Below, piece by piece: positions 43,331-53,590 of a stretch of 64,000 nt of DNA. The position numbers and the translations under genes were made by a program. Where the stretch lies: positions 1,860,001 through 1,924,000 of the forward strand of contig CBDEGI010000003.1 of NCBI GenBank assembly GCA_965237575.1, in the 5' to 3' direction. Every line of letters begins with the position of its first letter. Positions within the stretch are counted from its first letter, which is position 1. Under the pieces are notes generated by a model that saw only the letters and a program-made list of their open reading frames with translations, did not search any database and was not told where the DNA came from. This DNA comes from JAKZVK01 sp965237575 (lineage in GTDB: Bacteria > Acidobacteriota > Terriglobia > Bryobacterales > UBA6623).

Positions 43331-45058
43331 ATGCGCAAGGCCCTCTCGGGATTCCTCATCGCCCTGGCGGCCTTCCTGCTTCTGTGGCGTCTCGACGCGA
43401 TTCCCCTGTGGCGCGACGAAACCACCACCGCCAACTGGGGACGCCTCATGGCCGAGAGCGGCGTGTGGGTCCCCCGCATCTTCGACGGCGAGCAACTCAT
43501 CACCCAAGCTGCCGATGGGCATGACTTCAACTCGAAGCTGTTGCCGGCGATGCACAGTTGGCTGCAGTTCTACGTGGCCGGCATCGGCTTCAAGCTGCTG
43601 GGCGTCGGGACCTTCACGGCCCGGCTCCCGTTCGTATTGGTTGGCGCGGCTTGCCTGTTCGTGCTCTATCGCATCGGGCAGACGCTCTTCGACGGCGGCT
43701 TGTCGGCCTTCCTGCCACCGTCGCTCGCGTTGCTCTCTATCCACTTTCTGAGCCCCGCGCGCCAGTCCCGGTACTACATTCTGGTTGTGCTGTTCGCGTC
43801 GCTGCTGTTGCTGGAGTTCTGCCGCTACTTGCGGGACCCCGACCGCGCGGCGCAACGCTCGTTCTACGTGCGGCTAGGTGTCTACGGAACGCTACTGTAC
43901 CTGTCGAACTACGTGAGCTTTGCCGGCACCTGGGCGTCGCTGGGGATCTTCGTCCTTTGTGTCGGCGACCGGCGGCTGCTGCGAGGCTTCGTGGCGGTGT
44001 CGGGCGTTCTGGTGGTCGTGCTGGGCTTCGAGTTCTGGATGTTGCACTCGGAGTTTGCCTCCAGTTGGCCACCTCCGGGGACACGATCGTCCTGGGATCT
44101 ATGGCGCTCGGGTTTGATCTCGCGCATCCGGGACTATTGGCGGATGATTCCCTTTGTCCTGCTGCTGCCCGCGGCGAGCTACTTGTTTTTCCGGCGTGCG
44201 CGTGTTTCGTCACCGGTAACGACCGGGGCGTTGTTGCTTGCCGCATTGATTGCTCTCTCGCCTCTGTTGCTGAACTACGGCACCTCGGAATTAGGCCAGT
44301 TCACCGCTGGCGGCTTCTGGTCGTTTGCGGTGTTATGCATCGCGCTCTCCGCGTTCTTGCTGTGGCGTTGGGGACAGTTGAATTTCTCGGGAGTGTGGCC
44401 GCGCGCGGCTCTGATGGCGGCTCTGATTCTGGTCGTCTCGCCGCTGCTGACGATTGCCGCCGTCAAGAACCAGGCGAACACGCGGCATTTTCTGCAAGTG
44501 TTGCCGGCGGCGTTCATCCTCGGCGCGGTTGCGATTGCGGCGATCGACCGCACCGCCGGACGCAAAGCCACGGTGGTCTTCTTTGCCGGGCTACTGATCT
44601 GGCCCAATCTCAACTGGCGCCGGTCGGGCGCCGAGCAGGTGCTCGAACGCCAGTATCTCGCGGACGATTCTTACAACGGACCCGTCTTGCGCTACCTCGA
44701 AGAGCATCTCGAACCCGGCGACCGCGTCGCCTTTCTTCGCAACGTCAAGGGCATGGCGTTCTACTTCTACCTGCCGGAGATGCGTTGGGTGGGGCTGCTC
44801 GACAGCGACGCTCCGCACAATCAACAGTTTCGCGGCCGCATTCCCGACGATCAGTTTGACGACAGCGCCGATGCCGACTGGTACGTCATCTGGGATCCCA
44901 AGCGCGAACAAGCCAAGGGGCTCGACGAGAGTTACGAGAAAGTGTGGGAGCACGCCTACAAGGTCCAGGTTCCCTGGTGGGATCGCCACCGGCCACCGGG
45001 CGATCGCAAGTATGAGGTTTACCGCCGCAAGCCCGGTGCTGTGCAAACCCGACCGTGA
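43331..45058 (+). CDS. GT39/ArnT-like membrane glycosyltransferase
   Basis: The 575-residue polytopic protein has about 11-12 hydrophobic segments. The first periplasmic loop carries WRDETTTANWGRLMAESG, with the catalytic Asp/Glu pair typical of dolichyl- or undecaprenyl-phosphate-dependent GT39/PMT_2 enzymes. QSRYYILVVLFASLLLLEFC and the NQANTRHFLQVLPAAFILGA segment fit the family. A C-terminal soluble region of about 130 residues follows. The ATG at 43331 was preferred over TTG 43310. It probably transfers a sugar from a polyprenyl carrier to an extracytoplasmic acceptor, which is unknown. Confidence 0.85.
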   Translation: MRKALSGFLIALAAFLLLWRLDAIPLWRDETTTANWGRLMAESGVWVPRIFDGEQLITQAADGHDFNSKLLPAMHSWLQFYVAGIGFKLLGVGTFTARLPFVLVGAACLFVLYRIGQTLFDGGLSAFLPPSLALLSIHFLSPARQSRYYILVVLFASLLLLEFCRYLRDPDRAAQRSFYVRLGVYGTLLYLSNYVSFAGTWASLGIFVLCVGDRRLLRGFVAVSGVLVVVLGFEFWMLHSEFASSWPPPGTRSSWDLWRSGLISRIRDYWRMIPFVLLLPAASYLFFRRARVSSPVTTGALLLAALIALSPLLLNYGTSELGQFTAGGFWSFAVLCIALSAFLLWRWGQLNFSGVWPRAALMAALILVVSPLLTIAAVKNQANTRHFLQVLPAAFILGAVAIAAIDRTAGRKATVVFFAGLLIWPNLNWRRSGAEQVLERQYLADDSYNGPVLRYLEEHLEPGDRVAFLRNVKGMAFYFYLPEMRWVGLLDSDAPHNQQFRGRIPDDQFDDSADADWYVIWDPKREQAKGLDESYEKVWEHAYKVQVPWWDRHRPPGDRKYEVYRRKPGAVQTRP

Positions 45059-45065
45059 CAACAAG

Positions 45066-45096
45066 AACCGAGCCGTGACCGTGAGGGAGCGGTCCG
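45066..45096. repeat. 31-bp dispersed repeat, copy 2
   Basis: This is identical over 31 bases to 23436-23466, same orientation. It starts eight bases after the GT39-like stop codon. The rest of the gap to 45552 holds only the small minus-strand frame at 45363-45491. Confidence 0.75.
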
Positions 45097-45362
45097 GCAC
45101 GGAACTTCGAGCCCACCGCTTTGCGCGAGGGCAATAGACGCCCCGCTCCGTGCGCTGACCGCTCTGCAAGAAATGAATGTGATCGATGCAGGTGGAGAAC
45201 CGATGCCGCCGAGCCAAGCCGTTCCAGCCTTGCAGCTTCCTCTTGAAGTGCCTCGAATCCGTGCCCGAGACCGGTGAGGAGTGAGCCGGCGGGGGCTTCC
45301 CCAACCCGGATCGACACTCGGCTTGGCCAGGATACCCTGGCTCGCCAGCTCGTAAGCACCGA

Positions 45363-45491
45363 TTAGGAATAATGTCCAGAAACGAAGAAGCCTACGTTGA
45401 GGTTCACGTAGTCTGAGTAGATGTACGGTGCCCCTTCATGGGTTTTGAACTTGATTGCGAGCTGATTACCGTGACTCGTTTCGTCAGGCAT
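45363..45491 (-). CDS. possible small DUF3467-like gene, perhaps truncated
   Basis: A 42-codon frame, MPDETSHGNQLAIKFKTHEG then APYIYSDYVNLNVGFFVSGHYS, is preceded by AGGGGATACC at good ribosome-binding distance. The phrase YSDYVNLNV is reminiscent of small DUF3467-type proteins, in which FDFxLxxG would follow. A +1 frame after it (FWTLFLIGAYELASQG) could be the lost remainder. This is a tentative call based on a short likeness. Confidence 0.35.
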   Translation of the reverse strand: MPDETSHGNQLAIKFKTHEGAPYIYSDYVNLNVGFFVSGHYS

Positions 45492-45552
45492 GGTATCCCC
45501 TAACTAGGGGCCCAAGGTGTGAGATGTTGATACCCAGCCCGTCGAACCCGTT

Positions 45553-46785
45553 ATGAGCAAACCTCTCCCCCGCCTCCGTCGAGAGCTCGACATTATGCCC
45601 TCGCCCGTGGCCGAGCAGCCGGGACTGTTCATCCGCGACCCGTTTCGCTACACCGAATCGATGATCATCGTGCCCCCGATTCTGGCGCAGGCACTGGCCC
45701 TGTTCGACGGGCAGAGAACCGACCTCGACCTTCAAGCGCTTCTGGTCCAAGCGACGGGCGATCTTGGCGCCGGGGAAGCCGGCCGCGACCTGACCAAGAC
45801 CCTACGAGAGTGCGGCTTCGTCGAGACCGAAGAGTTTCACGTGATGCGTGACCGCAAGCATCGCGAGTTCGCCGAAGCAGACCACCGCCCCGCGTCGCAT
45901 GCCGGCGCCGCCTATCCGGACGAGCCCGAGCCGCTACGCCAGCAGCTTCGCGAGTACGGCGCCGACGCCTCAGCAGCGAAGACCGACTCGTTGGTCGCCT
46001 TGGCCGCACCCCACGTGAGCCCACACGGCGGATTCAAGAGCTACGCCGCGGCCTACAGCCGGTTGCACCCGGGCTACGCCGACAAGACCTTCGTGATTCT
46101 GGGAACGTCGCACTACGGCGAACCCGAGAAGTTCGGGCTGACGCGCAAGAGTTACGTTACCCCGCTCGGACGCCTCGAGACCGACCGCGGTCTGGTCGAT
46201 TGGCTTGAGCAGCGCGCGCCGGACTCCGTTGTCATGGAGGACTACTGTCACGCCACAGAGCACTCCATCGAGTTTCAGTGCGTCTTCCTACAGCACGCGC
46301 TCAGCAAGCCGGATGTGAAGCCAAATGTGAAGATCCTGCCGATCCTCTGCGGCCCCCTTGCCGAGAGCCTTTTCAGCCACAAGGCGCCCGAGAAGAATGA
46401 CAGCATCCGGCGGTTCTTCGACGCCCTCGGCGAGATGGCCGAGCAGCATCGCGACCGCTTGGTCTGGATCCTCGGCATTGACCTGGCGCATATCGGACGC
46501 CGCTACGGAGACGACTTCATCGCGAAATCCGAGCAGGGCCCGCTAGAAGAGGTCCGTGCGCGGGACGAAGCCCGGCTACAGGAGGTCTGTGCCGGGAATG
46601 CCGAAGGTTTCTACGAACTGGTGCATCCCAACCTAGACGATCTGCGCTGGTGTGGCTATTCGCCGGTCTACACTTTTCTTGCGTCGGTGAAGGGCGTGCG
46701 AGGGCGCGTATTGAGCTACGAGCAGTGGAACATCGACGAGCAATCGGTGGTGAGCTTCACGGGCATGGACTTCACGCAGGCGTGA
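45553..46785 (+). CDS. MEMO-family (AmmeMemoRadiSam protein B) protein
   Basis: The 410-residue protein has an added N-terminal region of about 130 residues (LFIRDPFRYTESMIIVPPIL, like a small winged or PqqD-like segment) followed by the MEMO domain. The domain shows LAAPHVSPHGGFKSYAAAYS with the metal-site histidine, FVILGTSHYGEPEKFGLTRK, ATEHSIEFQCVFLQ with the EHS motif, and SPVYTFLASV. MEMO proteins are structurally related to class III extradiol dioxygenases. The bacterial AmmeMemoRadiSam system is predicted but uncharacterised, and its radical-SAM and AMMECR1 partners are not nearby. Confidence 0.87.
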   Translation: MSKPLPRLRRELDIMPSPVAEQPGLFIRDPFRYTESMIIVPPILAQALALFDGQRTDLDLQALLVQATGDLGAGEAGRDLTKTLRECGFVETEEFHVMRDRKHREFAEADHRPASHAGAAYPDEPEPLRQQLREYGADASAAKTDSLVALAAPHVSPHGGFKSYAAAYSRLHPGYADKTFVILGTSHYGEPEKFGLTRKSYVTPLGRLETDRGLVDWLEQRAPDSVVMEDYCHATEHSIEFQCVFLQHALSKPDVKPNVKILPILCGPLAESLFSHKAPEKNDSIRRFFDALGEMAEQHRDRLVWILGIDLAHIGRRYGDDFIAKSEQGPLEEVRARDEARLQEVCAGNAEGFYELVHPNLDDLRWCGYSPVYTFLASVKGVRGRVLSYEQWNIDEQSVVSFTGMDFTQA

Positions 46786-46878
46786 TTCAAACGGGGCACT
46801 GACCACAAACGCGTTTCTCTTGTCCCAACGAGCCGAGGGCTGCGCGCTCGGTCTTCCAACGGAACCGGCGGCCGGAGA

Positions 46879-46904
46879 GTAGGGGCACGGCATGCTGTGC
46901 CGGC
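46879..46904. repeat. dispersed palindrome copy 3
   Basis: GTAGGGGCACGGCATGCTGT continues to GCCGGC. This is the same family as at 10292, 24362 and 53303, lying between the convergent MEMO and DUF1501 genes. Confidence 0.75.
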
Positions 46905-46977
46905 GTTCGGGTCGAGTTGTACTCTCGAGACCGCAGGGGACGGCTTGCCCTACATATTCGGATGTGGTTATCACGGT

Positions 46978-48399
46978 CTAACCACACACCTCGTGAACCG
47001 GTCCGTAGATGTCCTTGTCGGCTTCGGGCACGTAGTAGAATCCGCGTCCCAAGGGATCGTCCGTCAGCACCGTGGTCCAATCAATGCCGAGCAGCGAATA
47101 TACCGTGGCCTCCATGTCCTCGGGCCGAATGTCCCGGAACCGCGACCAGCCGGGATCGATCGTGAATGAGCCGGTCGGGTCCGTCTCGCCGATCACCGTG
47201 CCGCCTTTGACGCCCCCGCCCGCCATCACGTAGAACATCTGCAAATAGTGATCACGGCCATTGCGATCGTTCGTGAGCACGCCGGTGGTACGGCCGAACT
47301 CACCACAAACGAGAACCAGAGTATCGTCCAGCAAACCGTCGGCCTCCAGGTCGGTGACGAGCTTCGAGAGAGCCGGATCGAGCTCACCGCAACGGGCGTA
47401 GAGATTGTTGCCCACGTCGCGGCCGTTGACCTCGTTGCGGTCGTAGATGCCCTGGTGATGGTCCCAACCGCCATGCGTCACCTGAACGACCTTGGTGCCC
47501 TGGTCAGCCGCAACGATTTTCTTGGCAAGCAAACAGGCGTTGCCGAGTTCCGTCCCGCCGTATGCGGCGCTCTCTTCGTCGGTAAAGCTAAAGGCGTCGC
47601 CCACGACCGGGTTGAACATCAAGTCCCGCGCGCTGTCGTAGAACTCGCTCATGCCCGCGACCGAGCTGCCCAGAGGAGAATCGGCGCCGCGCAGCGGAGC
47701 ATCGATCGTCTGCAATAGGTCCCAACGCTTTTCAAAGCGTGCCTGACCGTCGGCATGGTCCGTGTTGGCAAGCCCGTCGGCGCTCGGCACCGTCTTGAAG
47801 GGGCTGAACTCGGCCGGGAAGTAGCCGGCCCCAGGGGCATTCTGCGCATTCAGTGCGATAAACGAAGGGAAGATCTGGTCGGGACGGCGCTCCGAGTCCG
47901 TATGACGGGCAATCACGCTCCCGAAGTGCGGAGACACGCCGCCGAGCGCCGAAGTCGGGTTGCGGCCGATCTGGAACCAAGTCTGCGCCAGATTGTGAGC
48001 CAACGCCCACGACAGCCCGGAGCGGATGATCGCCAGCTTGTCGAGAATCTGAGCGGTGTTGGGCAAGAGCCCCGTTGGGAATTCAATCCCGTTGATCGTC
48101 TCCGGAGCGAAGTCCGTGGGCGTCACACCATCGAGAAACTTCAAATCGAAGGTGTCGACGCCGCTGGGAGCGCCTGATAGGAAGATGAAAATCATCTGCT
48201 TCGCGGTGTTCTTCGGCTCGACGCTCCCCATCGCTCGGGCTTCGGAAGGCATCCATGGCCCGCCCAGGAAGTACCCCGACAGGCCTCCACCGACCATGCG
48301 AAAGAACTGCCGCCGCGTCGCGTGCGGCCGCTGATGAAAGCTGACGTGCGGATGCGGATGCTTCTCGATCAGTTTATGAAAACGGTCTCGCTCGTTCAT
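46978..48399 (-). CDS. DUF1501 (sulfatase-like) exported protein
   Basis: The 473-residue protein starts MNERDRFHKLIEKHPHPHVS and carries RRQFFRMVGGGLSGYF, a Tat-like signal after a histidine-rich head. The DUF1501 alkaline-phosphatase-superfamily core follows: IFIFLSGAPSGVDTFDLK, GGWDHHQGIYDRNEV (metal-binding His/Asp) and LVLVCGEFGRTTGVLTNDRN with GRDHY. AAGGGGCC precedes ATG 48399. DUF1501 proteins are nearly always paired with DUF1549/DUF1553 cytochrome-like proteins, as here, where the partner lies 26 bases upstream but is broken. The biochemical role is unknown. Confidence 0.9.
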   Translation of the reverse strand: MNERDRFHKLIEKHPHPHVSFHQRPHATRRQFFRMVGGGLSGYFLGGPWMPSEARAMGSVEPKNTAKQMIFIFLSGAPSGVDTFDLKFLDGVTPTDFAPETINGIEFPTGLLPNTAQILDKLAIIRSGLSWALAHNLAQTWFQIGRNPTSALGGVSPHFGSVIARHTDSERRPDQIFPSFIALNAQNAPGAGYFPAEFSPFKTVPSADGLANTDHADGQARFEKRWDLLQTIDAPLRGADSPLGSSVAGMSEFYDSARDLMFNPVVGDAFSFTDEESAAYGGTELGNACLLAKKIVAADQGTKVVQVTHGGWDHHQGIYDRNEVNGRDVGNNLYARCGELDPALSKLVTDLEADGLLDDTLVLVCGEFGRTTGVLTNDRNGRDHYLQMFYVMAGGGVKGGTVIGETDPTGSFTIDPGWSRFRDIRPEDMEATVYSLLGIDWTTVLTDDPLGRGFYYVPEADKDIYGPVHEVCG

Positions 48400-48424
48400 G
48401 AGATGGCCCCTTGTTGGCTTGAAA

Positions 48425-50552
48425 CTAGTAGTTAAAGATGGATTCAACGCTGTTGTAGAGACTCCACATCAAGTCCTCGGCCTGCTGGGTGCGGTCGCCG
48501 CTTACAAGCAGGGCCAGGCCGGCGGCTAGTTCGTCGGGCGTGGGATAGCGGCTCAGAACCTGCAGATAGAGAATGGTTACCACGGCGGCATCCGATTCGT
48601 TCAATACCGTCGCCAGTATGCCGTCTTGCCGGGACGCCTTGACGCGTTCCAGCACCAACGGGCTGTTCATCTGGTGCAACGCCTGAATAATCGTCGCTTC
48701 GCTGCTGCGCGGGGTCTGTTCCCGGTCGCCTCGCAGGTAAGCTTCAAGCAGACCGAAAGCGGCAAAGGTGAAGTTCGCTTCGTCCGACGGACGATCGCGC
48801 TGGCGCCGTGGTGCACGGGGGAGAAACTGTACGTCCGGGAACTGCTTGGCAAAGATGATCGGCCCCAGAGAGCGCGAAACGAAATAGGGCTGAAAGATGC
48901 CGCTGGAGGTAACCAAGGCATCGTGGAGCGCCTCGGCGTCCAGCCGCCTCACCTGATGGCGGGCAAACAGTGGCTCGTAGCCGGCATTCCACTCGCCGTC
49001 GTAACGGGAGGAAAGCTGATAGGCGCGGGAGTTTGTGATATCGCGCATGAGCCATTGGAGGTCATAGACGTTCGCCACGAATGACTCGGCCAGGTTTTGC
49101 AGCAGGCGCGGGTGAGAGGGTTGGATCTCCCACGGGTCAGGGGGAGGATTGTCGGGGTCGAGGCGACCCAGGTCAAACTGGTCCGGCGGCTCGACGATGC
49201 CTCGGCCGAAGAACTCCTTCCAGATGTAGTTGACGATAGCGCGGGAAAACTGAATGTCCTCGGTCAACGCACGTCCCACCGCCTCGCGCCGCGACTCGCC
49301 CCCTTTGGGAGTGGCGCCACCAAAGGGATAAACCGGGGCGACTGTGGTGGCGCCGCCGGCGTCGTCGGGCTGCCGGGAGGGCCGGTTACCGGTTGTGGTG
49401 TTGAGCGTGTACTGCAACTCGAGCGGCTGGCCCCGGCGGTCGAGGATTTCACTCGAGTCACGAACGACCCACCAGCGCGCCCGAGCGCGTCTCTCACCGT
49501 CAGGCGGCTGTGGAATTCGGCGCGGCCGGGTGAGCACGGTCTGGGCGAAAAAGGACGCCAACTGCCAGGCTTCGAGCCGCTTCGCCTGTCCCCCCCCCAA
49601 ACGCTGATCGAGTCGAGGTGCCCATCGCCGTCGTGACACAGGATGCAATCCATTTGGCTGATGCCCAGGAAGTCCCGCGCGACGTTGTTGGCCATGGCGT
49701 CCCAGGTGTCATGCAGCGGCCCTCCCCGGGTCAGCCCGCCCACGATGTAGCTCGACGGGGTGGGCGTGACCGGATTGCCTTCGTAGTCCTCGGTGAGATC
49801 CACGAACTGCTGGTAGCTATCGAACTCCTCGGGGTAGTAGCGCCCGTCATTGGCCCCGCTCGAGACCAGAATCTCGCGCGCCATCTGGTCGTAGGGCATG
49901 TTGGCCCGCATCGAATCCCGCAGGTACAGGTGGAAGGCGTCACGTCCGTCGGCGTAGCGGTTCACCTGCGCGGTCACCACCGTGTTACGGAGCAGGTCGC
50001 CGAAGAACATCGCCCAGCGATCCGCCCACTGCGGGGTCGCAGCAGCCGATCGATCGCCCGCGCCCGTTTGTCGGCCGAGGGGTCGGCGACGAACTGGATC
50101 ACTTCCTGGGCGGTAGGAATGCGGCCGGTCAGGTCCACAGTGACCCGTCTCAGAAACGCCGTGTCGGTCGCCGGCGGCGCCGGGGACACGCCTTCAGCAT
50201 TCAGCCGGCTGAAAACGCGGTCGTCAATCGACCCACTCGCGTACGCGCTGTTCACCGCCGCGCGGCTACGGAACGGCAGCCTCTTGGGCAAGGCTGCCAC
50301 GACGCCCGCGGTCAACTCCGAGCGCTGCGACATGGCCAACAGGTCGGCGTCGAGGCCGACCTTGAGAATCTGCTCCCGTTTTGCGGTGAAGAAAGAGCAC
50401 TCCGCGTGAGGTACGCCGATATCGGCGTACTCATCGTCGATCGTCTCCTGTGCCCGCAAGGGACCCACAAACGGCGCCAAGGCCAACGCGAGCCCGATCA
50501 GCCCGGCGGCGCCAATGATCTGATGAATGATGATTTGATGAGTCCGTTTCAT
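48425..50552 (-). pseudogene. DUF1549/DUF1553 exported protein with two frameshifts
   Basis: The frame starts MKRTHQIIIHQIIGAAGLIG (signal peptide), then RVTVDLTGRIPTAQEVIQFV of DUF1549. Near 50040 one base is lost, and the next frame continues QWADRWAMFFGDLLRNTVVT, then LGISQMDCILCHDGDGHLD, a CxxCH haem-like motif. At about 49600 a run of nine G (C9 on the plus strand) breaks it again. One more G would restore VWGGGQAKRLEAWQLASFFA and the DUF1553 part (FSRAIVNYIWKEFFGRGIVE to SVESIFNY). Either the gene is dead or the short lesions are sequence errors. It was the operon partner of the DUF1501 gene. Confidence 0.82.
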
Positions 50553-51051
50553 GTGATCCGCTCCACCAAAAAGCCCAGGGTGATGATTTGCGTCTTCCAT
50601 CGTTCGTCGCTTGCCGTCCGGGAGCTCGGTATCTATCAGATCGGCTCGGTGAGGCGCCTTTCGGCGAGTTACCTTTCGTCAGTTACCTATCGGTCCGTAC
50701 TCAGCGGCGCTCCTTCTCCCATGAAACCCAGCGTACATCCAAAAGTTGCGCGCCCGGCAGCGATTCGGTACGGTGAAGAGCTACAAGCGTGCCGGGCTCG
50801 GTTGCGCCTCTCTCGGGTTGACCCGCGCGGCTGACCGTCATAGAGAGGATGTCGTCTCCGACCGAAACTTACCGCTCCATCGGGGGGTTTAGGAACTTCG
50901 GTACGTTGAAACCTGCATTGCAATTTGGACTTCGATTCGGGCAGGATTAACCATAGCTGCTTAACAACTGTGAATAGCGCTTCTCCGGCGCACTCCCGTC
51001 GGTGCACTTGTGCCTCGGCTCGACCGTCCCCGTCTAAAGGGAATCAATAGC
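50553..51051. other. divergent intergenic region
   Basis: About 500 bases lie between the DUF1549 gene (minus) and the TIGR03437 gene (plus), so promoters for both should be here. I see only a short direct repeat, CGTCAGTTACC/CGAGTTACC near 50670-50695, and no gene. Confidence 0.45.
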
Positions 51052-53261
51052 ATGAAACTGCTCCTACGGCTTTCCTCTCTGGCTCTTGTCCCGTTGCTGC
51101 TCACGGCGCAGGATCTCGACAACTCGTCGCTCAGCGGTGACTATTACTTCGTTCACTTGTTGGCCGAGATCACACCGGCGGGGACCGTCTCGGACGCGAC
51201 AAACCTCGGCGGGACGATCACCTTCGACGGGGCGGGCGCCTACACCTTCGCGGGCAGGCAAGGCTCGGGGGGGGATGCCGTGAGCGCCGCCGCCGGCATT
51301 GGGACCTACGAAGTCATGTCAAACGCCTTCGTGACTCTGACGAATCCCATTGCCGATACGCTCGAGATCGATGCGCGCCTCGGTGTCGATTCCGAGGTCT
51401 TGATCGGCTCGTCGACAAGCGCGCTCGATGGCTCCTACGACCTGTTCGTCGCCATCAAGGCGGGGGCTGCTAAGGACAACAGCCTGCTCACAGGCAGCTA
51501 CACGGGCTCCACGCTGGCGTTCCCCGGGGGCGTCGGCGATGCCATTACCACCGCGCTGCTGTCGATCGAAGCAGATGGTGCCGGTTCGTTCACCTCGATT
51601 AACGCCCGCGGCCACGCGGTCGACGCGATCGGGGACGTGAACTTTCAGGAAGACACGGTGGCGACCTATGCTCTCGCCGCGGATGGAAGCGGTACCGCGA
51701 CCCTAGGCCCGGAGCTTACTTTGTTCAACGGCGCGCACGACATTTTCGTCTCGGCCGACGGCAACTATCTGATCGGCTTTGGCACCGAGGCCGGCGCGCG
51801 GGAGATTTTTGTCGGTGTGCGCAACTTCAGTGACGACGCCGGCGATGCGGATTGGGATGGTACCTACTGGTTCGCGGAGATGATTGCCGATCCCGCCTTT
51901 GGAAGTTAGACCTCCGCGGTGGGTGGAGTGTCGACCACCGGTGTGGGCGTAGCGACAATCTCCGAGCGACTCCTGGCCAATCTCACCACGTCCGATTTCA
52001 GCACGGTAAATGTCTACAGCATAGACCCCGACAGCCGAGGCCAACTCGGCGCCGTGCTCGAACTCGGCGGCCTCAACATGGCGATCGGGGCGCCCGGCTT
52101 AACAGGCGCGGCCCTCACAGCCGACAACGCCGCCAAAGGCGCCGCGCCGCTGGTTCCCAGAGCCGTCGTTGGCGCCCAGGTGAGCCCGCTGGGCGCGCCT
52201 GGCTTTTTTCATGGCAAATGGGGTATCCACTTGACTCAGGTAGCCCCTAGGCGTTGTGGTTTGGTCGATCCATGGACGCCAGCACACTGCACCCAGAATG
52301 CACCCTGGGGCGCCAGACGCCGGTCTGCAGGCAATTGGGCCACGAGGCTGCGTTTCGGGCCGATCAAGGATTACGCACGCGCCATGGCCATCGCAGGCTT
52401 GGAAACGTGGTGCTATCGGCAAGCCTTTCCGGGGGCCGCCAATGGCCAACCACAGTATGTTGTGGTCACCTGAGTCAAATGGATACCCCACTTCATGGCA
52501 TTTTCATTGGGATACGCGTACCAGCCTTCGCGGGCGGGGCGGTATTCCTCAACCCAGTGGGAGTGATCAATGGGGCCTCATTCGCACCGCCGACTTTCCC
52601 GATTGCCGCCGGTACCATCGTGTCTCTGTTCGGGAGTGGGATGGCGGCCGGCACGGTCCTGGCGGCAACGACCCCGCTGCCGACCACGCTGGGTGGCGTC
52701 GTCGTCACGATCAACGGCGTGCCGGCCCCGCTGTTTTTCGTCTCAGCGCTCCAGATCAACCTGCAGGTGCCGTTCGCGACAGCAGGCACGCTGGCAACGA
52801 TCGTCGTGGCAAACGGCGGCGTGCCGTCGAACACCGTGCTCGTTCCTCTGGCGGCCACAAGTCCCGGGGTGTTCTCGACTACCCTAAACGGGCTCGGACC
52901 AGGCATCATCGTTCACTCACTGACCTTCTTGCCCGTGACCGAGGCCGACCCGACCTCGCCGGGAGAGTTCGTCAGCATCCTGCTCACCGGCCTGGGTGCG
53001 GTGCAGCCTCCTGTGGGCGACGGCGTCGCCGGCCCCGCAGCCCCACTGAGTCTCACGACCGACCCCAACATTGCAGTTCTGTTCGGGTTCGAGGCGCTAC
53101 AGGGTGTAATCACCTTCAGTGGCGCCGCGCCGGGCTTCGTCGGGCTCTACCAGATCAACGTCATCGTGCCCCAATTGCAAACCGTCGGCGCGGCGGTGCC
53201 GGTCGCGATCCTCACCAGCAACGCCATTTCGGACTTCGTGACCGTTGCTGTGGCGTTTTAG
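51052..53261 (+). pseudogene. secreted TIGR03437 protein, broken by a stop and a MITE
   Basis: The start is MKLLLRLSSLALVPLLLTAQ (signal peptide; AAAGGGA upstream). A beta-rich repeat region (LSGDYYFVHLLAEIT ... GTITFDGAGAYTFAGRQ) leads to the C-terminal TIGR03437 module (VINGASFAPPTFPIAAGTIV ... LFGSGM ... PLFFVSALQINLQVPF). An in-frame TAG at 51907-51909 interrupts FGS*TSAVGG. A 276-bp MITE at 52217-52492 shifts the frame. Removing the MITE and one target copy restores GFFHGIFIGIRVPAFAGGAV without gap, giving 642 codons overall, with TAG the only remaining lesion. Confidence 0.87.
52217..52492 (-). mobile_element. 276-bp MITE, copy 2
   Basis: This has the same element and length as 14017-14292, in reverse orientation. 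It is flanked by the 8-bp direct repeat TCATGGCA (52209-52216 and 52493-52500). The termini are AATGGGGTATCCA and the complement of AGTGGGGTATCCA. The translated interior matches copy 1 residue for residue over about 90 codons in two frames, so the copies are identical or nearly so. Confidence 0.92.
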
Positions 53262-53590
53262 GCAATCTGTTTCGCAAACGCAGTTGCGGTTCGGCCTGCA
53301 AAGTAGGGGCACGGCATGCCGTGCCCGCCAGCCACTCGCATCTCAGGCTACTAGCCGGGCGCGAACGTCGACCCTACACAACAGAGGCGCGGGTGTGAAC
53401 CCGCGCGCCACCCCCTCGTACCGAGCAGCCTCTGGTTGGGTAGACCTTGTAGGGGCGGGCCCCTGCGCCCGCCCATCAGCACCAACGGGCACGCCGGCTC
53501 TCACACTCGAACCTGCAGCCCAGTAGTATCCTGGTTCACGAGCCGCCTTCTTCAAATGCAGCTAGCCAGCCAACGCGGAGTCCCCCGGCT
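53262..53590. other. intergenic region made of short repeats
   Basis: It contains a GCACGGCATGC palindrome (53303-53329), a GCGCGGGT/ACCCGCGC hairpin near 53386-53405 and a GTAGGGGCGGGCCCCTGCGC element near 53449. The 3' end must hold the ribosome-binding site of the synthetase gene (GGAG at 53577-53580). No gene is present. Confidence 0.6.
53303..53329. repeat. dispersed palindrome copy 4
   Basis: GTAGGGGCACGGCATGCCGT continues to GCCCGCC. This is the most regular of the four copies in the window (10292, 24362 and 46879 are the others). Confidence 0.8.
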
